Shown: positions 1-10,042 of the stretch, one piece after another
Position numbering within the stretch: the first letter of the stretch is position 1
How the letters are laid out: the number at the start of each line of letters is the position of its first letter
Source of the DNA: Pseudooceanicola sp050897975
Lineage (GTDB): Bacteria; Pseudomonadota; Alphaproteobacteria; Rhodobacterales; Rhodobacteraceae
Assembly: GCF_050897975.1 (NCBI RefSeq)
Contig: NZ_JBPAXY010000004.1
Coordinates: 248,001 to 312,000 of the forward strand
Reading direction: 5' to 3'
Length of the DNA stretch: 64,000 nt
Made by a program: the position numbers and the translations under genes
The notes under the pieces: model-generated
Seen by the model: only the letters and a program-made list of their open reading frames with translations
The model's database searches: none
Told to the model about the DNA's origin: nothing

Positions 1-281
1 AGCGCCACGTCCAGCTTCGGCAGCCGGTGCGCATCGGCCTCGGCGCCATAGACCCGGGCGCCGGGATGCTGGGCCAGAAGCGCCTCCAGCCCCTGGACGT
101 GATCGGGGTGGTGATGGGTCAGCCAGACCTGATCGGCGCTCCAGCCGCGTTCGGCCAGGGCGGCCAGGATCGGCGCGGCTTCGGGCACGTCCACCACAGC
201 GGTCTCTCCGGCGGCGGGATCATGCAGCAGATAGGCGTAATTGTCGCTCAGACAGGGCACCGTGACGAGGGCAAGGGCCAT
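1..281 (-). CDS. gloB: Hydroxyacylglutathione hydrolase (glyoxalase II), N-terminal part
   Basis: Glyoxalase II hydrolyses S-lactoylglutathione to D-lactate and glutathione in the cytoplasm, the second step of methylglyoxal detoxification. The first 93 residues are visible; the gene runs off the left edge. The metallo-beta-lactamase motif THHHPDH lies at residues 55-61, and the N-terminal VTVPCLSDNYAYLLHD is typical of GloB. The ATG at 281 is preferred over the in-frame ATG at 287 because the AAGGA ribosome site is 7 bases from the former and only 1 from the latter. It is divergent from the methyltransferase at 341. The C-terminal half cannot be judged. Confidence 0.88.
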   Translation of the reverse strand, partial: MALALVTVPCLSDNYAYLLHDPAAGETAVVDVPEAAPILAALAERGWSADQVWLTHHHPDHVQGLEALLAQHPGARVYGAEADAHRLPKLDVA

Positions 282-340
282 GGTCATTTCCTTCGCACTT
301 GTTATGGTTCAGAGTGAAACCCAAAGCGGAGCGGCTTGCA

Positions 341-1108
341 ATGCACCTGGATGTGCAGGATCTGCGCAATTTCTACTACCGCTCGACCCTGGGCCGCGCC
401 GCCCAGGCGTCTATTCGTGGGCGGCTGCTGGATTTCTGGCCCGAGGCGAAGGGGCAGACCGTGCTGGGCTACGGATTTGCAGCCCCGCTGTTGCGCCCCT
501 ACCTGGCCGAGGCGCGCCGGGTCATCGCCCTGATGCCCGCGCCGCAGGGGGTGATGCCCTGGCCCGCCGCCATGCCCAATGTCTCGGTCCTGTGCGAGGA
601 AACCCTGTGGCCCATCGACACCGGGCTGGTGGACAAGCTGGTGCTGATGCACGGGCTGGAAACCAGCGACAGCCCGACCGAGCTGCTGGAGGAATGCTTC
701 CGCGTGCTGGGGCCGGGGGGCAAGGCGATGTTCATCGTGCCGCACCGCTCGGGCCTGTGGTCGCGCTCCGACCGCACGCCCTTTGGCTATGGCCGCCCCT
801 ACAGCCAGGGCCAGCTTGAGGCGCAGCTGAAACGCCATGCCTTCCTGCCCGAACGGCATCAGCACACCCTGTACCAGCCGCCCTCGTCGCGCCGCTTCTG
901 GCGCAAGACGGCGAATTTCTGGGAGAAGATGGGCGGCCAGGTCTCGGCGGTGCTGTCGGGCGGCGTGCTGATGGTCGAGGCCAGCAAGCGGGTGCAGGCG
1001 CCCTCTGGCCCCGGCGAGAAGGTGCGCGCCAAGTCGGGCCTGCGGGTGCTGGAGGGGCTGGCGGCGCCCAAGCCGGAAACGGCCCGGGCGCGTCACTGGC
1101 AGCGTTAG
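341..1108 (+). CDS. Class I SAM-dependent methyltransferase, substrate unknown
   Basis: A 255-residue protein with a degenerate SAM-binding motif I (VLGYGFA, residues 41-47) and a typical mid-domain VLGPGGKAMFIVPHR segment, as in methyltransferase type-11 proteins. The N-terminus DLRNFYYRSTLGR and the SGGVLMVEASKR strand near the C-terminus are consistent with one Rossmann domain. The ATG at 341 is chosen over one at 299 because the conserved-looking sequence begins there and a GGAG sits 9 bases upstream. It is divergent from gloB with about 60 bp between starts. The substrate cannot be inferred. Confidence 0.75.
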   Translation: MHLDVQDLRNFYYRSTLGRAAQASIRGRLLDFWPEAKGQTVLGYGFAAPLLRPYLAEARRVIALMPAPQGVMPWPAAMPNVSVLCEETLWPIDTGLVDKLVLMHGLETSDSPTELLEECFRVLGPGGKAMFIVPHRSGLWSRSDRTPFGYGRPYSQGQLEAQLKRHAFLPERHQHTLYQPPSSRRFWRKTANFWEKMGGQVSAVLSGGVLMVEASKRVQAPSGPGEKVRAKSGLRVLEGLAAPKPETARARHWQR

Positions 1109-1141
1109 CGATCAGCGGGTGCCGGGCGCGGCGCGCCCGGA

Positions 1142-2971
1142 TCAGGCGGCGGCGCTGCCCGCCAGGGCCGAGGCGGGGCTGAGGCTGCCATCGCCGTTGC
1201 GGATCCAGATGTCGTCCAGCGACAGCGGCGCCGTGTCGTCCAGCGCCACGGTGATGGTCTGGCTGAACGCGGCCCCTTCGGGCCCTTCCAGGCCGATCAC
1301 CACATCGACATAGCCGCTGGTCGCGGCGGCGGTGATCCCGACCCCGGTCACCAACGAGCCGTCATCGGCCGTCCCGGCGATCTCGATCCGGTCGCTGCCG
1401 CCCTCGAAATCTTCGACCACGCCCAGGTCCTGGGTATAGGCCCAGTCGGGGATCTCGTCATATTCGGCCTCTTCCATCAGCGACAGGCCGGGCACGAAGT
1501 AGGTATCGCTGCCCGCGCCGCCATAGCCCTGGGCCTCGCCGAAGAGGGTCAGCGTGTCGTCGCCCGAGCCGCCATAGAGCTGGGCCGTGCCGCTGCCGAT
1601 CATCCGGTCGGTGCCGGCGCCACCCTGGCCGGTGGCCTCGTCCTCGGCAAAGATGTTGTCGGCCCCGGTGCCGCCCCAGGCCTCGGCGGTATCCGAGGCC
1701 TCGATCCAGTCGTCGCCCGAGCCGCCATAGGCCAGGGCATCCCCGGTCGCGGTGATCGTGTCGTCGCCGCTGTCGCCCTGGGCCCGGGCCTCGCCGCTGG
1801 CGTTCAGCAGATCCTCGCCCGCGCCGCCATAGAGCTGCGCCTGGCCGCTGCCGGTCAGCGCGTCCTCGCCCGTGTCGCCATAGGCATGGACGCTGTCCCC
1901 GGCGGTCAGCACATCGTCGCCCGACCCGCCGTGCAACAGGGCCTCGTCCGACCCGCTCAGGGTGTCATCGCCCGAGCCGCCAAAGCCCGCGGCGCGGTCG
2001 CTGGCGGTGATCTCGTCGCGCCAGGCGCCGCCATGGGCCGCGGCGTCTTCAGATGCGTAAAGGTGATCGGCGCCCCGGTCGCCGTAGACCTGCGCACTGC
2101 CGTAGGCCGACAGCGTGTCCTGGCCCAGCCCGCCGTGCGCCTCGGCGCTGTCATAGGCCGCCAGCACATCCTCGCCGCTGTCGCCGTAAACGCTGGCCTC
2201 GCCCTCGGCGATCAGCCTGTCGGCCCCGGCGCCGCCATAGCCCTGGGCGCTGCCCGTCGCGCCGATCTGGTCCTGGCCATAGCCGCCGTGCAGCGTCGCC
2301 TCTTCGAAGCCGAACAGCGTGTCGTCATCCAGCCCGCCGTAAAGCTGGACATGATCATTGGCATAGCCCAGGTCGTCGCCGGGCCCGCCGTAAAGCCGCG
2401 CCGTACCGCCCGCCAGGTAGGTCTCGGCCTCGGGGTCGCCGCCCGCGCCGCCGTAGAGGGTGTCGTCGCCCGACCCGGCCCGGCCCAGGCCCTGGTCGTA
2501 GCCCTCGACCTCATCGTCGCCCGACCCGCCCCAGGCCTTGGCCTGACCGGCGGCGGCGACCGCATCGCTGCCCGCGCCGCCGTAGACCTGCGCGCGGTCC
2601 AGCCCGACCAGGTAGTCGTCGCCCGAGCCGCCGTAGACCGTCATGTCGTCCTCGGCGAAGGCGATGTCGCCGCCCGGCCCGGCATGAACGATGCCGCCGC
2701 CCGTCAGCACGCCCTCTTGCGCCTCGGGGCCGTCGTAATAGCGTTCCTCGCCCTCGGCCAGCTCGACGGCCTCGGGATAGGTCTGGTCGATCAGGTCGCG
2801 AAGTATGGATTGCACCGGCGCGTCCTCGTCCTCGTCGCCGGGAATCGACGGGTTGGGATCGTCGATCACATCGTCGCCGCTGTCCTCGGCTGAGGCGTGA
2901 TCGTCATCGTCGCTGCCGTCGAACAGCGGTGCGGCCAGCAGGGGCAGAAGCAGCAGAAAAAGAAGTTCCAT
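1142..2971 (-). CDS. RTX-like calcium-binding secreted protein with 17-residue repeats
   Basis: A 609-residue, very acidic protein. It opens with one hydrophobic segment (residues 1-16) followed by an Asp/Glu/Ser-rich linker. About 23 glycine-rich units of the type xYGGxGxDxL fill roughly residues 120-500; from one GG to the next is usually 17 residues (for example GGSGDDTLSGSDEALLH), not the 9 or 18 of classical RTX repeats. The C-terminal ~100 residues lack repeats and contain VEDFEGGSDRIEIAG, a common end of RTX arrays. Such repeats bind calcium outside the cell and usually imply type I secretion, but no transporter lies nearby. The ATG at 2971 is used because it starts directly at the hydrophobic segment. 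No enzyme domain was recognised. Confidence 0.8.
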   Translation of the reverse strand: MELLFLLLLPLLAAPLFDGSDDDDHASAEDSGDDVIDDPNPSIPGDEDEDAPVQSILRDLIDQTYPEAVELAEGEERYYDGPEAQEGVLTGGGIVHAGPGGDIAFAEDDMTVYGGSGDDYLVGLDRAQVYGGAGSDAVAAAGQAKAWGGSGDDEVEGYDQGLGRAGSGDDTLYGGAGGDPEAETYLAGGTARLYGGPGDDLGYANDHVQLYGGLDDDTLFGFEEATLHGGYGQDQIGATGSAQGYGGAGADRLIAEGEASVYGDSGEDVLAAYDSAEAHGGLGQDTLSAYGSAQVYGDRGADHLYASEDAAAHGGAWRDEITASDRAAGFGGSGDDTLSGSDEALLHGGSGDDVLTAGDSVHAYGDTGEDALTGSGQAQLYGGAGEDLLNASGEARAQGDSGDDTITATGDALAYGGSGDDWIEASDTAEAWGGTGADNIFAEDEATGQGGAGTDRMIGSGTAQLYGGSGDDTLTLFGEAQGYGGAGSDTYFVPGLSLMEEAEYDEIPDWAYTQDLGVVEDFEGGSDRIEIAGTADDGSLVTGVGITAAATSGYVDVVIGLEGPEGAAFSQTITVALDDTAPLSLDDIWIRNGDGSLSPASALAGSAAA

Positions 2972-3615
2972 GCGAGGACCTGATATAAATGCGGTGGTCT
3001 GCGGCGGGCCGGGCAGGGGGGCAAGGCCCCCCTCCATCCGCCGAGTCGGCGTCGTATCTTTCTGGAATGACTGACAGATTTTAGAGAATGTGTCAGGAAA
3101 CAGACTGTTTCGCCTCTAAGTTGCCACAATTCGACCCCGCAAGCCCCCGCCAGGGGGCGCGCGCCGTGGCGGTCCGCGGGGGTGCAGGGCAGGGGGCAGG
3201 ACCCGCAAGGCAGGGAACCGGCCCGCGTCGGGGCCGTTTCGGGCCCTTTCGCACGGCTTCGGGGGGCGGTTGCAGGCCCGGACAGGGCCCCCGCGAAATT
3301 GCGTAGCCCCTCCCTGCGCAGCCGAATCGTTGACTATGCATGAGATCCCGACTGGTGCGAATCCCAAAAAGGTGAACAAATACTTGTGCTTTGCCTCACC
3401 CCCCGTCAGCCGGGCGCGGGCGAAAACCGCGAGGGACCCTCGAAGGCACTGAAAAACAAGGGTGATGAGGTTGGCGTTAACGGCGCCAAGCGGGTTGATG
3501 GGTCGTAAGGCCTCTGCTACACCCCCGCTGATTTTGATGCTCTGCTATGCTAGGGCTGCAAACCCCCTGCGCCGACGCCACGGTCGGAACGGGGCCGAAA
3601 ATCGGAAGGGTGGAC
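2972..3615. other. Long divergent intergenic region between the RTX gene and the atp operon
   Basis: This 644-bp gap has no convincing gene. It holds a GC hairpin at 3143-3158 (GCCCCC-GCCA-GGGGGC), an inverted repeat at 3471-3489 (TTGGCG, 7 bases, CGCCAA) and the predicted atp promoter immediately after it. The part nearest the RTX gene (about 3050-3120) is AT-richer than its surroundings and probably carries that gene's promoter, although no clear -35/-10 pair was found there. Short open frames here have no convincing start sites or composition. Confidence 0.6.
3495..3523 (+). promoter_or_regulatory. Predicted sigma70-type promoter of atpHAGDC
   Basis: TTGATG (3495-3500) and TACACC (3518-3523) are separated by exactly 17 bases and lie about 95 bases before the atpH start. 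The inverted repeat at 3471-3489 ends five bases before the -35 box and could bind a regulator. Prediction from sequence only. Confidence 0.5.
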
Positions 3616-4176
3616 GTGTCCGAACCAGCTTCGATCTCCTACGGCATCGCCTCGCGCTATGCTCAGGCCGTCTTCGACATCGCGCGCGAAAACGGCAAGC
3701 TGAAAGAGCTTGAAACCAACATCAAGGATCTGGCCGAGGCTCTGGCGTCCAGCGACGACCTGCGCGACATGATCCTGTCGCCGATCTACACGCGCCAAGA
3801 GCAGGAAACGGCCATTCTGGCCGTCGCCGACAAGCTGGCGCTGAAACCGGTGACCCGCAACGCCCTGGGCCTGATGGCGCAGAAGCGACGCCTGTTCACC
3901 CTGCCGCAGTTCTGTCAGCGCCTGACCGAACTGCTGGCCGAGGAAAAGGGCGAAGTGACCGCCGAGGTCACCTCTGCCACGGCCCTGAGCCAGGAACAGC
4001 AGGACAAGATTACCGCCATGCTGGCCGAAAGCGTCGGCAAGCAGGTGGCCCTGAATACCGCCGTCGATGAAGCCCTCATCGGCGGTCTCGTCATCAAGGT
4101 TGGTTCGAAGATGATCGACGCGTCGATCCGTTCGAAGCTCAACGCTCTCCAGAATGTCATGAAAGAGGTCGGATAA
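3616..4176 (+). CDS. atpH: ATP synthase F1 delta subunit
   Basis: The delta subunit (OSCP family) links F1 to the peripheral stalk of the membrane ATP synthase. The 186-residue product has the expected all-helical N-terminal domain (SYGIASRYAQAVFDIARENGK) and the C-terminal GGLVIKVGSKMIDASIRSKLNAL signature. The GTG at 3616 is taken as start, with GGAAGGG five bases upstream; a longer reading frame from 3547 would add 23 residues without family resemblance. It is first in atpHAGDC, and atpA begins on the base after its stop codon, so translation is probably coupled. Confidence 0.95.
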   Translation: MSEPASISYGIASRYAQAVFDIARENGKLKELETNIKDLAEALASSDDLRDMILSPIYTRQEQETAILAVADKLALKPVTRNALGLMAQKRRLFTLPQFCQRLTELLAEEKGEVTAEVTSATALSQEQQDKITAMLAESVGKQVALNTAVDEALIGGLVIKVGSKMIDASIRSKLNALQNVMKEVG

Positions 4177-5715
4177 ATGGGAGTCCAAGCAGCCGAAATT
4201 TCTGCTATCCTCAAGGAGCAGATCAAGAACTTTGGCCAAGAGGCCGAAGTGGCCGAAGTGGGCCGGGTGCTGTCCGTCGGTGACGGTATCGCTCGTGTCT
4301 ACGGCCTCGACAACGTCCAGGCGGGCGAGATGGTCGAATTCCCCGGTGGCATCCAGGGTATGGCGCTGAACCTCGAAGCCGACAACGTCGGCGTCGTGAT
4401 CTTCGGTTCCGACCAGGACATCAAGGAAGGCGACACCGTCAAGCGCACGAACTCGATCGTGGACGTGGCCGCAGGCGACGCTCTGCTGGGTCGCGTTGTC
4501 GACGGTCTGGGCAACCCGCTGGACGGCAAGGGCCCGATCGAAGGCTCCGAGCGTCGCGTTGCCGACGTGAAGGCGCCGGGCATCATCCCCCGTAAATCCG
4601 TGCACGAACCGATGGCCACCGGCCTGAAGTCGGTCGACGCCATGATCCCGATCGGTCGTGGCCAGCGGGAACTGATCATCGGCGACCGTCAGACCGGTAA
4701 AACGGCTGTGGCCCTGGACGCCATCCTGAACCAGAAATCCTACAACGACGCCGCCGGCGACGACGAGAGCAAGAAGCTCTACTGCGTCTACGTGGCTGTC
4801 GGCCAGAAGCGCTCGACCGTGGCGCAGCTGGTGAAGAAGCTGGAAGAGACCGGCGCGATCGAATATTCGGTCGTGGTCGCCGCCACCGCATCCGACCCCG
4901 CGCCGATGCAGTACCTGGCCCCCTACACCGCAACCGCGATGGCCGAGTACTTCCGCGACAACGGCAAGCACGCCCTGATCATCTACGATGACCTGTCCAA
5001 GCAAGCCGTGGCCTATCGTCAGATGTCCCTGCTGCTGCGCCGTCCGCCGGGCCGCGAAGCCTACCCGGGCGACGTTTTCTACCTCCACTCCCGCCTGCTG
5101 GAACGTTCGGCCAAGATGAACGAAGAGTTCGGCTCGGGCTCGCTGACCGCTCTGCCGATCATCGAAACCCAGGGCGGCGACGTGTCCGCGTTCATTCCGA
5201 CCAACGTGATCTCGATCACCGACGGTCAGATCTTCCTGGAAACCGACCTGTTCTACCAGGGTATCCGCCCGGCCGTGAACACCGGTCTGTCGGTGTCCCG
5301 TGTGGGTTCGTCGGCGCAGACCAAGGCCATGTCCTCGGTTGCCGGTCCGGTGAAACTGTCGCTCGCCCAGTACCGCGAGATGGCCGCCTTCGCCCAGTTC
5401 GGCTCTGACCTGGACGCCGCCACCCAGCGTCTGCTGGCACGTGGTGCCCGCCTGACCGAGCTGATGAAGCAGCCGCAGTACCAGCCGCTGACCAACGCGG
5501 AAATCGTCTGCGTCATCTTCGCCGGCACCAACGGCTACCTGGACAACGTGCCGGTCGCCGAAGTGGGTCGTTTCGAAGCTGAACTGCTGAAGTTCCTGCG
5601 CAACAGCAAACCCGAAATCCTCGAGTGGATCACCAACGAAGATCCCAAGATCAAGGGTGAGCCCGCGGACAAGCTGAAGGCAGTGCTGGACGAGTTCGCA
5701 GCAGATTTCGCCTGA
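4177..5715 (+). CDS. atpA: ATP synthase F1 alpha subunit
   Basis: Non-catalytic nucleotide-binding subunit of the F1 hexamer. It is 512 residues, the normal length. The Walker A motif GDRQTGKT is at residues 169-176, and the SYND-type and VGSSAQTKAM segments typical of alpha subunits are present. It abuts atpH without a gap and is followed by a 17-base gap to atpG. Codon use is very even and highly biased, as expected for a strongly expressed gene. Confidence 0.98.
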   Translation: MGVQAAEISAILKEQIKNFGQEAEVAEVGRVLSVGDGIARVYGLDNVQAGEMVEFPGGIQGMALNLEADNVGVVIFGSDQDIKEGDTVKRTNSIVDVAAGDALLGRVVDGLGNPLDGKGPIEGSERRVADVKAPGIIPRKSVHEPMATGLKSVDAMIPIGRGQRELIIGDRQTGKTAVALDAILNQKSYNDAAGDDESKKLYCVYVAVGQKRSTVAQLVKKLEETGAIEYSVVVAATASDPAPMQYLAPYTATAMAEYFRDNGKHALIIYDDLSKQAVAYRQMSLLLRRPPGREAYPGDVFYLHSRLLERSAKMNEEFGSGSLTALPIIETQGGDVSAFIPTNVISITDGQIFLETDLFYQGIRPAVNTGLSVSRVGSSAQTKAMSSVAGPVKLSLAQYREMAAFAQFGSDLDAATQRLLARGARLTELMKQPQYQPLTNAEIVCVIFAGTNGYLDNVPVAEVGRFEAELLKFLRNSKPEILEWITNEDPKIKGEPADKLKAVLDEFAADFA

Positions 5716-5732
5716 GCCTAGGGAGGTAACAC

Positions 5733-6602
5733 ATGCCTTCTCTGAAGGACCTCAAGACCAGGATCGAGTCGGTCAAGTCGACCCGCAAGATCACCAAGGC
5801 CATGCAGATGGTTGCCGCGGCGAAACTTCGCCGCGCGCAAGAGGCCGCCGAAGCGTCCCGCCCCTACGCGGAACGCTTCAACGCGGTGCTCGGCCAGCTG
5901 GCATCCTCGGTGGGCGGGTCGGATACCGCGCCGCTCCTGCTGAAGGGCACGGGCAAGGACGATGTGCAGCTGCTGGTGGTCATGACCGCCGAACGCGGCC
6001 TGTGCGGCGGTTTCAACGCCAACATCGTCAAGCTGGCCCGCACCCGCATCGCCGCGCTGCAAGCCGCCGGCAAGACGGTCAAGATCCTGACCGTCGGCAA
6101 GAAGGGCCGTGAACAGCTCAAGCGTCAGTATGGCGATCTTTTCGTGGGTCACGTCGACCTGAGCGAAGTCAAGAACGTCGGCTACATCAACGCGCAAGAG
6201 CTGGCCGCCACGCTGCTGTCCTCCTTCGAGGAGGGCGAGTTCGACGTGGCCACGATCTTCTACGGCAAGTTCGAGAACGTCGTGACCCAGGTGCCGACCG
6301 CACAGCAGGTGATCCCGGCCGAGTTCGAAGCAACGGACGCGCCCGCGATCGACTACGACTACGAGCCCGGCGAGGCCGAGATCCTGGAAGAGCTGCTGCC
6401 CCGTGGCGTGGCGACCCAGATCTTCGCGGCCCTGCTGGAAAACGCTGCCTCGGAGCAGGGTGCCCGGATGTCCGCCATGGACAACGCGACCCGCAACGCT
6501 GGCGAGATGATCGACAAGCTGTCCATCGAGTACAACCGTACCCGTCAGGCGGTCATCACCAACGAGCTGATCGAAATTATTTCGGGCGCCGAGGCGCTCT
6601 AA
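5733..6602 (+). CDS. atpG: ATP synthase F1 gamma subunit
   Basis: The rotating central shaft of F1. The product has 289 residues, with N-terminal MPSLKDLKTRIESVKSTRKITKAMQMVAA and C-terminal RMSAMDNATRNAGEMIDKL...YNRTRQAVITNELIEI, the coiled-coil ends that define the family. A good GGAGG site (GGGAGGTAAC) precedes the ATG. It is the third gene of the operon, with atpD 18 bases downstream. Confidence 0.97.
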   Translation: MPSLKDLKTRIESVKSTRKITKAMQMVAAAKLRRAQEAAEASRPYAERFNAVLGQLASSVGGSDTAPLLLKGTGKDDVQLLVVMTAERGLCGGFNANIVKLARTRIAALQAAGKTVKILTVGKKGREQLKRQYGDLFVGHVDLSEVKNVGYINAQELAATLLSSFEEGEFDVATIFYGKFENVVTQVPTAQQVIPAEFEATDAPAIDYDYEPGEAEILEELLPRGVATQIFAALLENAASEQGARMSAMDNATRNAGEMIDKLSIEYNRTRQAVITNELIEIISGAEAL

Positions 6603-6620
6603 GGAACCGGAGACAACGAC

Positions 6621-8042
<1,422 letters not shown>

Positions 8043-8053
8043 GGTAGGATCTG

Positions 8054-8482
8054 ATGGCTAACACGATGGACTTCTCCCTTGTCTCGCCGGAACGGAGCCT
8101 GGTCTCCGGCTCGGTGAGCGAGGCGCAGATTCCGGGTGAGGATGGAGATCTGACGGCGATGCCTGGTCATGCGCCGATGATCACCACCCTGCGCCCCGGG
8201 GTCCTGCACCTCAAGGGACCGGACGGAGAGGACGATTACGTCGTCTCCGGCGGTTTCGCCGAGATCTCGGCCGAGGGCGTCACCGTCCTGGCCGAACGTG
8301 CCCTGCACAGCAAGGAAATGACCCAGGACGTGCTGAACGACTGGGTCCAGGAAGCGCACAAGGCCTGGAAGGACGCGACCGACGACAACGCCGTCGCCCG
8401 CGCCGGCAAGCTCCTGGCCGACATGGTGGCCATGGGCACCCATATCGGCCTGGACCCCGATCACGCCAACTACGTGGACTGA
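8054..8482 (+). CDS. atpC: ATP synthase F1 epsilon subunit
   Basis: The epsilon subunit caps the central stalk and restrains ATP hydrolysis. The 142-residue product has the N-terminal beta-sandwich (MDFSLVSPERSLVSG...IPGEDGDLTAMPGHAPMITTLRPGVL). The C-terminal helical part is present though somewhat diverged. It is the last gene of the operon, followed by a strong terminator at 8516-8545. Confidence 0.95.
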   Translation: MANTMDFSLVSPERSLVSGSVSEAQIPGEDGDLTAMPGHAPMITTLRPGVLHLKGPDGEDDYVVSGGFAEISAEGVTVLAERALHSKEMTQDVLNDWVQEAHKAWKDATDDNAVARAGKLLADMVAMGTHIGLDPDHANYVD

Positions 8483-8515
8483 TCGCCGGTCCCGCGACCT
8501 GCACAAATCCTCATC

Positions 8516-8545
8516 AAGGCCCCGGCATCGCCCGGGGCCTTTTTG
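8516..8545 (+). terminator. Rho-independent terminator of the atp operon
   Basis: AAGGCCCCGG (8516-8525), a six-base loop and CCGGGGCCTT pair perfectly and are followed by a T run (8540-8544). It lies 34 bases after the atpC stop. Confidence 0.9.
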
Positions 8546-8724
8546 CGTTCCGGGGGCAGGGGGCGAAGGGGTTTCTCAACCCCTCTCGGCCTATCTGGTC
8601 CTGACCGGGCCCGGCCAGGCGTTGCCGCGACCCTCGGGGCTGTCGCGACACCCCCCCGAAGTTAGGGGGTGCACAAACGATTGAAAACGCGACAGGATGC
8701 GGGCCACTACGGGACGAAGACGAC

Positions 8725-9072
8725 ATGAAGAAATTGACGACACACACCATCGGGATCGACCAGGGGGATATGGTCATGTTCTCGGATTTCCAGGACGGCG
8801 GCGACATGTGGACCGGCACCGGCCCGCGCGAACGCCGCCGCCGGGTGCGCTTTTCCGAACCCTTCCTGGCCCTGCCTTCGGTGCATTGCGCCCTGTCGAT
8901 GTGGGATATGGACAATGGCTCGAACCTGCGCGGGGACATCGAGGCCGAGAATATCGGCCGCGACGGCTTCGACGCGGTGTTCAAGACCTGGGGTGATACC
9001 CGCGTGGCCCGCGCCCGCATCCGCTGGATGGCCATCGGCCCGGTGCGCGGCGAGGGCGACTGGGACGTCTGA
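8725..9072 (+). CDS. H-type lectin domain protein
   Basis: A 115-residue protein with a pattern typical of H-type lectins: an N-terminal GIDQGDMVMFSDFQDGGDMWTG strand pair, a central RRVRFSEPFLALPSVHCALSMWDMDNG, and a closing ARIRWMAIGPV strand. In eukaryotes the domain binds N-acetylgalactosamine; the bacterial ligand is not known from sequence. There is no signal peptide, so it is probably cytoplasmic. It follows atpC but lies beyond the operon terminator. A weak TTGAAA-17-CCACTA promoter may precede it. Confidence 0.72.
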   Translation: MKKLTTHTIGIDQGDMVMFSDFQDGGDMWTGTGPRERRRRVRFSEPFLALPSVHCALSMWDMDNGSNLRGDIEAENIGRDGFDAVFKTWGDTRVARARIRWMAIGPVRGEGDWDV

Positions 9073-9106
9073 GGGGCGCACGCGGGGGATGCCCGTGCCG
9101 GGCCTT

Positions 9107-9246
9107 GCCTCCGGCGGGAGTATTTTCAGCCATCGAATAGGAGAAGGGCGCGGCAGCAAGCGAACCCCTTCTTTCTCTATTCGATGGCTACAAATACTCT
9201 GGGGGGAGGCTCCGGGACGGAGCCGGGGGGCAAAGCCCCCGGCCCC
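9107..9246. repeat. Intergenic terminator-like repeat, locus 1 (inverted pair plus GC hairpin)
   Basis: Two arms, 9107-9140 and 9177-9210, form an imperfect inverted repeat; each contains GGAGTATTT or its variant and ATCGAATAG. A GGGGGC-AAA-GCCCCC hairpin follows. The element lies between the convergent H-lectin and UPF0173 genes. Eight more loci in the window share the core. Confidence 0.85.
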
Positions 9247-9254
9247 TTGGGGCC

Positions 9255-9947
9255 CTACAGCGCGATGGCTTCCAGCACCTCAGGTTCGATCACATCGACG
9301 CCGGGCAGTTCCGCCTTCAGCAGATCGGCCGACTGTTCCAGCAGCGGGAAGGTGCGGTAATGCATCGGCACCAGCGTCTTGAAGTCGAAGAAGGTCTTGG
9401 CGGCATAGGCGGCGCGGCGCATGTCCATGGTGTAATGGCCGCCGGCGCAGAGGATGCCGATGTCGGGCTTGTGCAGATCGTGGAAGATCTTCATGTCGGC
9501 CATCACGTCGGTATCGCCCGAGAAATAGATCGAGTGGCCTTCGCCCTCGATGATGAAGCCCGATTCGGAGCCCATGTAGACCGGCCCGTTCGGCCCGTCG
9601 CTGGCCGAGGAATGGGTGGCGTGCACCATGGTCACCTTGACCCCGCCGATATCCACCGTGCCGCCCTTGTTGAACCCGGTCGTCTCGACGCCGCCTTGAT
9701 CCGCGACCCATTTCATCAGCTCGACCATGCCGAAGACGGGAATGCCCAGCTCTTTGGCGACGGGCACCACATCGGCCAGGTGGTCGCCATGGCCGTGGGT
9801 CACGAAGATATGGGTGGCCCCCGCGATCGCCTCGGCGCGGCGGTCCGCGGGGAACATCGGGTTGCCGGTCAGGAAGGGATCAAGCAGGATCACCTTGTCG
9901 GCGATTTCCAGGCGGAAAGAGCCGTGGCCGAGCCAGATCAGTTTCAT
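9255..9947 (-). CDS. UPF0173-type metal-dependent hydrolase (metallo-beta-lactamase fold)
   Basis: A 230-residue single-domain hydrolase. The metal-binding motif HGHGDH is at residues 51-56, and further ligand regions VHATHSSASDG, YFSGDTDV and PMHY are all present, so it should bind two metal ions. The N-terminus MKLIWLGHGSFRLE is the classic start of UPF0173, which supports the ATG at 9947 over one four codons upstream. The natural substrate of this family is unknown. It is a single gene, convergent with the H-lectin gene. Confidence 0.88.
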   Translation of the reverse strand: MKLIWLGHGSFRLEIADKVILLDPFLTGNPMFPADRRAEAIAGATHIFVTHGHGDHLADVVPVAKELGIPVFGMVELMKWVADQGGVETTGFNKGGTVDIGGVKVTMVHATHSSASDGPNGPVYMGSESGFIIEGEGHSIYFSGDTDVMADMKIFHDLHKPDIGILCAGGHYTMDMRRAAYAAKTFFDFKTLVPMHYRTFPLLEQSADLLKAELPGVDVIEPEVLEAIAL

Positions 9948-10042
9948 GTCGTACCTCATATGATTTGGGCCGGGACGGAACGGATCCCGCCCGGGGATGC
10001 AATGCAGGTAACCTATCGGGCGGATAGGACAAGGAAAGTCCC

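Noticed and set aside
1500..2660. Tandem ~51-bp DNA repeats that could suggest a CRISPR-like array
   Set aside because: They encode the RTX repeats in frame, the units are degenerate, and there are no constant repeats with unique spacers or cas genes.
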